Positions 60,148-64,000 of a stretch of 64,000 nucleotides of DNA are shown one piece after another (the stretch's first letter is position 1; every line of letters starts with the position of its first letter). The stretch lies in assembly GCF_000967965.1 (NCBI RefSeq), contig NZ_LACC01000022.1, positions 62,001-126,000 on the forward strand, written 5' to 3'. Origin of the DNA: Pseudomonas fluorescens (GTDB lineage: Bacteria > Pseudomonadota > Gammaproteobacteria > Pseudomonadales > Pseudomonadaceae). The notes under the pieces are model-generated. The model had not been told where the DNA came from. It saw only the letters and a program-made list of their open reading frames with translations, and made no database searches. The translations under genes were made by a program, and so were the position numbers.

Positions 60148-61157
60148 TGCGGGCATTGCCTATCAATAAACCCCTGAAGCTGATGGCATTCGCCGCGCTG
60201 GCAGTGCTGGTCGCCAGTTGTTCGACCAGCCGCGCGCCGGCCCAGAAAACCAGCAGCACCGCGGTGCGCTCGACGCCGGGGCTGGACATCAACCGTGCCC
60301 ACAAGGATGGCGCGCCATGGTGGGATGTCGATGTTTCGCGTATCCCGGACGCCACGCCGACCCTGCACACCGGCCCGTACAAGGCCAACCCGTACACCGT
60401 GCTGGGCAAGACCTACTTCCCGCTGCAAGAGTCCAAGACCTACGTGCAGTCGGGTACGGCGTCCTGGTACGGCACCAAGTTCCACGGTCAGAACACCGCC
60501 AACGGCGAAGTGTATGACCTGTACGGCATGAGTGCCGCGCACAAGACATTGCCACTGCCAAGTTACGTCCGGGTGACCAACCTGGACAACAACAAGAGCG
60601 TGATCCTGCGAGTAAACGACCGCGGACCGTTCTACTCGGACCGGATCATCGACTTGTCCTACGCTGCCGCCAAGAAACTCGGTTACGCCGAAACCGGCAC
60701 CGCGCGGGTCAAGGTCGAAGGTATCGACCCGCAGCAATGGTGGGCCGCCAAGGGCCGTCCGGCACCATTAATGCTCAACGAACCTAAAGTCGCGCAGAAT
60801 AGCGCCCCGGTGATCACGGCTTCGGCCGGCACCGTCGAACAATGGACGCCTCCGCCGCAGCAACACGCCGCCGCGATGGTGCCAGTGCAGCTTGATGCAA
60901 AAAAAAACGCTTCTGTACCAGCCTCTGGCCAGTATCTGCAGGTGGGCGCGTTCGCCAACCCGGACGCTGCAGAACTCCTGAGATCGAAGCTCAGCGGGAT
61001 GGTGAGCGCTCCGGTGTTCATCAGCTCGATCGTGCGCAATCAGCAGACCCTGCATCGGGTTCGCCTGGGCCCGATCGGATCGCCGGGTGAAATTCAGCAG
61101 GTGCAGAACAGTGTGCGCCTGGCCAATCTCGGTTCACCGAGTGTTGTGACCGAGTAA
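60147..61157 (+). CDS. rlpA: septal-ring lytic transglycosylase RlpA
   Basis: The 336-residue lipoprotein has a lipobox VASC near residue 24-27. A double-psi beta-barrel follows (about 95-195, GTASWYGTKFHGQNTANGEVYDLYGMSAAHKTLPLPSYVRVTN), then a Pro/Ala-rich linker and a C-terminal SPOR domain (about 255-335, YLQVGAFANPDAAELLRSKL). It cuts denuded glycan at the division site. Its location after mltB is normal. Confidence 0.94.
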   Translation: MRALPINKPLKLMAFAALAVLVASCSTSRAPAQKTSSTAVRSTPGLDINRAHKDGAPWWDVDVSRIPDATPTLHTGPYKANPYTVLGKTYFPLQESKTYVQSGTASWYGTKFHGQNTANGEVYDLYGMSAAHKTLPLPSYVRVTNLDNNKSVILRVNDRGPFYSDRIIDLSYAAAKKLGYAETGTARVKVEGIDPQQWWAAKGRPAPLMLNEPKVAQNSAPVITASAGTVEQWTPPPQQHAAAMVPVQLDAKKNASVPASGQYLQVGAFANPDAAELLRSKLSGMVSAPVFISSIVRNQQTLHRVRLGPIGSPGEIQQVQNSVRLANLGSPSVVTE

Positions 61158-61493
61158 GCCACGAAGTAATACGTAGAGCTTGATTGACGGTTCGTCTGCG
61201 GTATTGGGGGGCGAACCAGGTTGTTGACTCGTTGAAGAACAAAAGCCCGGCAAGGGTGACTGAGTGAACAGCTGAACACGCGATGACTCGTAGGGTTTGT
61301 TCGAAAACTCGCCGAGCGGTGATCAGGCAAGGCAAAAACAGGCGAGGAAGCGGAGTGTAGGGGCCTACATGAGCATTCCGAGCCTGTTTTTAACGCAGCA
61401 TGATCGTCGCGCAGGCAGTTTTCGGGCAAAGCCTGAAGGTTATTTGATTAGTTTTGCCCTTGGGCAGTTTCCATTAGCGATTTCGAGAGACGG
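61158..61493. repeat. rlpA-dacA intergenic region with a long hairpin element at 61291-61435
   Basis: No gene is seen in this 336-base spacer. Its right part is an imperfect hairpin from 61291 to 61435: GAAAACT pairs with AGTTTTC, GATCA with TGATC, AAAACAGGC with GCCTGTTTT, and the tip is TGTAGG-GG-CCTACA. The design (two outer arms, a middle GAGGAAGCGG motif, a tiny perfect tip hairpin, and an AACGCAG motif) resembles the element at 7336-7490. It lies directly upstream of dacA. Bases 61158-61290 show nothing clear. Confidence 0.65.
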
Positions 61494-62651
61494 ATGAACA
61501 TCACCACCTTTGCCAAACGCCTGTTCCTGCTAGTCCCGCTGCTTCTCTCACCTGCCGCATTCGCGGTCGAGATGATGCCTTCGCCACCACAACTGGCCGC
61601 CAAGGCCTATGTGCTCATGGATGCCAGCAGCGGCAACGTGCTGGTCGAGAACAACGGTGACCAGCGTCTGCCACCGGCCAGCCTGACCAAGCTGATGACC
61701 GCGTACATCGCGACCCTGGAAATCCGTCGTGGCCAGATCGGCGAAAACGATCCGGTGACCGTCAGCGAAAACGCCTGGCGTACCGGTGGTTCGCGGATGT
61801 TCATCAAGGTCGGCTCGCAGGTCACCGTCAGCGACCTGCTGCACGGCATCATCATCCAGTCGGGCAACGACGCCAGCGTCGCGCTCTCCGAGCACATCGC
61901 CGGTAGCGAAGACGCCTTCGCCGACCTGATGAACAAGACCGTCGCCGACCTGGGCATGACCAACACCCACTTCATGAACCCGACCGGCCTGCCGAACCCT
62001 GAGCACTATTCGTCGGCTCACGATATGGCTGTGCTGGCTCGCGCGATCATCCACGAAGACCCTGCTCACTACGCGATCTACTCGCAGAAAGAGTTCTTCT
62101 GGAACGGCATCAAGCAACCGAACCGTAACCTGCTGCTGTGGCGCGACAAGACCGTCGATGGTCTGAAAACCGGCCACACCGACGAAGCCGGCTACTGCAT
62201 GGTGTCCTCGGCCGTACGTGATGGCATGCGCCTGATCGCCGTGGTATTCGGCACCAACAGCGAAGTGGCCCGTGCCGCCGAAACCCAGAAGCTGCTGACC
62301 TACGGTTTCCGTTTCTTCGAAACCCAGACCTTCTACCAGAAGGGCACCGAGCTGGCTCAGGCTCCGGTCTGGAAAGGCTCCACCAACCAGGTCAAAGCCG
62401 GTCTGGCTGAAGACCTGACCATGACCCTGCCAAAAGGCCAGCTGAAAAAGCTCGCTGCCAGCATGACCATGAACCCGCAACTGGTCGCGCCAATCGCCAA
62501 AGGCGACGTGATCGGTAAAGTCGAAGTGAAACTGGACGACAAGGTGGTGCACAGCGCCGATCTGATCGCTCTGGACGCTGTCGAGGAAGGTGGTATCTTC
62601 CGCCGCATGTGGGATAGCATCCGTCTATTCTTCTACGGCTTGTTCAACTGA
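61494..62651 (+). CDS. dacA: D-alanyl-D-alanine carboxypeptidase (PBP5/6)
   Basis: The 385-residue protein has a signal peptide (ends near AFA) and all active-site motifs: S63-L-T-K66, S123-G-N125 and K225-T-G227. A beta-rich domain (about 285-355) and an amphipathic C-terminal helix (WDSIRLFFYGLFN) anchor it to the inner membrane. It trims terminal D-Ala from peptidoglycan pentapeptides. Confidence 0.96.
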   Translation: MNITTFAKRLFLLVPLLLSPAAFAVEMMPSPPQLAAKAYVLMDASSGNVLVENNGDQRLPPASLTKLMTAYIATLEIRRGQIGENDPVTVSENAWRTGGSRMFIKVGSQVTVSDLLHGIIIQSGNDASVALSEHIAGSEDAFADLMNKTVADLGMTNTHFMNPTGLPNPEHYSSAHDMAVLARAIIHEDPAHYAIYSQKEFFWNGIKQPNRNLLLWRDKTVDGLKTGHTDEAGYCMVSSAVRDGMRLIAVVFGTNSEVARAAETQKLLTYGFRFFETQTFYQKGTELAQAPVWKGSTNQVKAGLAEDLTMTLPKGQLKKLAASMTMNPQLVAPIAKGDVIGKVEVKLDDKVVHSADLIALDAVEEGGIFRRMWDSIRLFFYGLFN

Positions 62652-62667
62652 ATTTAGTGTGCACCTG

Positions 62668-62700
62668 CATGGCTCCGCGCTGATCTGGCGCGCAGCCATG
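62668..62700. other. strong hairpin between dacA and ybeD
   Basis: CATGGCTCCGCGC (62668-62680) pairs with GCGCGCAGCCATG (62688-62700) over 12 of 13 positions with a seven-base loop. No T-run follows, so it may be an mRNA stabiliser or partial attenuator between the two genes. Confidence 0.55.
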
Positions 62701-62738
62701 CCCGTCGCCACGGCTTACGCTTACGAGGCCGTTACGCC

Positions 62739-63014
62739 ATGACCGATACCGAAGTAAAGGCGCCAAAGATCGAGTTCCCTGCCAATGATTACCCGGTTAA
62801 GGTGATCAGCGACACCGGCGCGGGCAACAAGGACAGAATCATCGACATCGTCCGCAAATATGCAACGATCAACGATGAGCGTGTTGACGAGCGCCAGAGC
62901 AGCAACGGCAAATACACCACCATTCAGTTGCACATCGTCGCGACCGACCAGGACCAGCTGTACAACATCAACAGCGAACTGCGGGCAACCGGTTTCGTGC
63001 ACATGGTGCTGTGA
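62739..63014 (+). CDS. ybeD: DUF493 (YbeD) family protein
   Basis: The 91-residue protein contains IEFPANDYPVKVISDTGAGNKDRIIDIVRKYAT and NGKYTTIQLHIVATDQDQLYNINSELRATGFVHMVL, an ACT-like small fold. It is regularly found between dacA and lipB and its role is unknown. Its stop overlaps the lipB start (TGATG). Confidence 0.95.
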   Translation: MTDTEVKAPKIEFPANDYPVKVISDTGAGNKDRIIDIVRKYATINDERVDERQSSNGKYTTIQLHIVATDQDQLYNINSELRATGFVHMVL

Positions 63015-63661
63015 TGTCCGGTGTGCTGGGTTTTCGCGAGCTCGGCCAGATGGCTTACGAGCCGGTCTGGCATGCCATGCAGCGCTTCACCAACGAACGC
63101 GGCAACGATGCCGCCGACGAGATCTGGCTGGTGGAACACCCTGCGGTGTTCACCCAAGGCCAGGCTGGCAAGGCCGAGCACCTGCTGCTTCCCGGTGATA
63201 TTCCGGTGGTGCAGGTCGACCGTGGTGGTCAGGTGACCTACCACGGCCCCGGCCAGCTGGTGGCTTACCTGCTGCTTGACGTGCGCAAGCTCGGGTTTGG
63301 CGTGCGCGATCTGGTCAGCCGGATGGAGCAATGCCTGATCGAGCTGCTGGCCAGTTACGGTGTCACCGCCGTGGCCAAGCCCGATGCACCGGGTGTCTAC
63401 GTCGATGGGGCGAAAATCGCCTCCCTGGGTCTACGGATCCGCCACGGCTGTTCCTTTCATGGCCTGGCCTTGAACGTGGACATGAACCTGGAACCGTTTC
63501 GACGGATTAATCCCTGCGGCTATGCCGGGCTGGCGATGACCCAGCTGAGCGATCACGCAGGATCGATTGAATTTGCCGAGGTAAGTGCCCGGCTGCGCGC
63601 GCAGCTCGTCAAACACCTCGACTATGCTGAGCAGACGACCCTGACGGGCGGAATCGACTGA
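63014..63661 (+). CDS. lipB: lipoyl(octanoyl) transferase LipB
   Basis: The 215-residue enzyme has VDRGGQVTYHGPGQLVAYLLLDVR (about 70-95), GVYVDGAKIASLGLRIRHGCSFHGLALNVDMNL and the catalytic cysteine in NPCGYAG. It transfers octanoate from acyl carrier protein to lipoyl domains. The ATG at 63014 is chosen; a GTG one codon upstream is possible. Confidence 0.96.
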   Translation: MSGVLGFRELGQMAYEPVWHAMQRFTNERGNDAADEIWLVEHPAVFTQGQAGKAEHLLLPGDIPVVQVDRGGQVTYHGPGQLVAYLLLDVRKLGFGVRDLVSRMEQCLIELLASYGVTAVAKPDAPGVYVDGAKIASLGLRIRHGCSFHGLALNVDMNLEPFRRINPCGYAGLAMTQLSDHAGSIEFAEVSARLRAQLVKHLDYAEQTTLTGGID

Positions 63662-63662
63662 T

Positions 63663-64000
63663 ATGACTACTGATGCAGTGCAAACCATGATCCCGACGCT
63701 CGATGTTTCCGAGCGCCCGGCCCCGCGTCCCAAGGTTGAAGCCGGCGTCAAGCTGCGCGGCGCCGAAAAGGTTGCACGCATCCCGGTGAAGATCATTCCG
63801 ACCACCGAACTGCCGAAGAAACCGGACTGGATTCGTGTACGCATCCCGGTTTCGCCGGAAGTCGACCGCATCAAGGCCCTGCTGCGCAAACACAAGCTGC
63901 ACAGCGTGTGCGAAGAGGCATCCTGCCCGAACCTGGGCGAGTGCTTCTCCGGTGGCACCGCGACCTTCATGATCATGGGTGACATCTGCACCCGTCGTTG
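63663..64000 (+). CDS. lipA: lipoyl synthase LipA, N-terminal part
   Basis: The gene runs past the right edge; 112 residues are visible. CEEASCPNLGEC supplies the cysteines of the auxiliary 4Fe-4S cluster (CxxxxCxxxxxC), and GDICTRR at the edge leads into the radical-SAM CxxxCxxC motif. It inserts sulfur into octanoyl groups made by LipB, two bases upstream. Confidence 0.95.
   Translation, partial: MTTDAVQTMIPTLDVSERPAPRPKVEAGVKLRGAEKVARIPVKIIPTTELPKKPDWIRVRIPVSPEVDRIKALLRKHKLHSVCEEASCPNLGECFSGGTATFMIMGDICTRR

Noticed and set aside
1..64000. CRISPR arrays, tRNA or rRNA genes, insertion sequences
   Set aside because: I saw no direct-repeat/spacer array, no cloverleaf-like intergenic segment and no transposase gene; repeats present are REP pairs and two hairpin elements.

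Overview
This window is chromosomal DNA from a Pseudomonas of the fluorescens group. The evidence is the high-GC codon use, the order nrdR-ribD-ribC-ribBA-ribH-nusB-thiL-pgpA, the block proA-nadD-rsfS-rlmH-mrdA-rodA-mltB-rlpA-dacA-ybeD-lipB-lipA, many REP palindromes of the GTGGGAGCGAGC type, and an RpoN-type ethanolamine locus. Coding density is high, and many neighbouring genes overlap by 1-4 bases (ATGA, GTGA or TGATG junctions). I saw no tRNA, rRNA, CRISPR array, insertion sequence or complete prophage.

Layout. 1-2700: a zinc-linked periplasmic protein with a Zur-like site, a small unknown protein, and an opposite-strand set lipoprotein - methyltransferase - CnoX-like thioredoxin. 2825-9770: nrdR, riboflavin genes, nusB, thiL, pgpA and a periplasmic binding protein; a 155-bp hairpin element lies just before thiL. 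10005-13871: ribA (the true GTP cyclohydrolase II), an unknown membrane protein, btuF, and btuB on the other strand. 14029-17145: dxs, ispA, xseB. 17288-18522: an autoinhibited Fic protein with a C-terminal winged helix, preceded by a striking four-site palindromic array. 18713-28884: the yfa locus, six translationally close genes for exported proteins (DUF2135, DUF2138, DUF1175, an alpha-2-macroglobulin, DUF2300 and a second DUF2135). 28871-32350: a diguanylate cyclase, a YhcG-type nuclease, and a solitary phage-type S24 repressor.

32580-36377: ppa, mtfA, a DedA protein, a GNAT acetyltransferase, then eutC. 35541-43259 is the ethanolamine catabolic unit: Eat permease imports ethanolamine, EutBC deaminates it to acetaldehyde and ammonia, ExaC oxidises acetaldehyde to acetate, and EatR (an RpoN-dependent activator) is encoded divergently. 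I find good sigma-54 promoter matches in front of both eat and exaC. 43418-46474: mpl, ubiX, a small lipoprotein, an NAD(P)-binding oxidoreductase. 46502-48220: a lipoprotein with about eleven MORN repeats fused to a caspase-like C13 peptidase. 48335-52882: a MaoC hydratase, an LrgA/LrgB pair, a LON-substrate-binding-domain protein, a DedA-PAP2 fusion and a 3-methyladenine DNA glycosylase. 53072-64000: proline and NAD synthesis, ribosome maturation, the cell-elongation wall machinery (PBP2, RodA, MltB, RlpA, PBP5/6) and the start of lipoate synthesis.

The least understood material is the yfa operon (18713-28884). Its proteins look like an exported assembly acting on the cell wall or on proteins at the envelope: the alpha-2-macroglobulin lacks the thioester cysteine, DUF1175 has a Cys/His arrangement like NlpC/P60 enzymes, and DUF2300 carries penicillin-binding-like and SpoIID-like motifs. 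Other points of interest are the Fic operator array, the S24 repressor whose presumed Ala-Gly cleavage bond is altered by a proline, the two long hairpin elements in front of thiL and dacA, and the loss of the zinc ligands in the GTP-cyclohydrolase half of RibBA.
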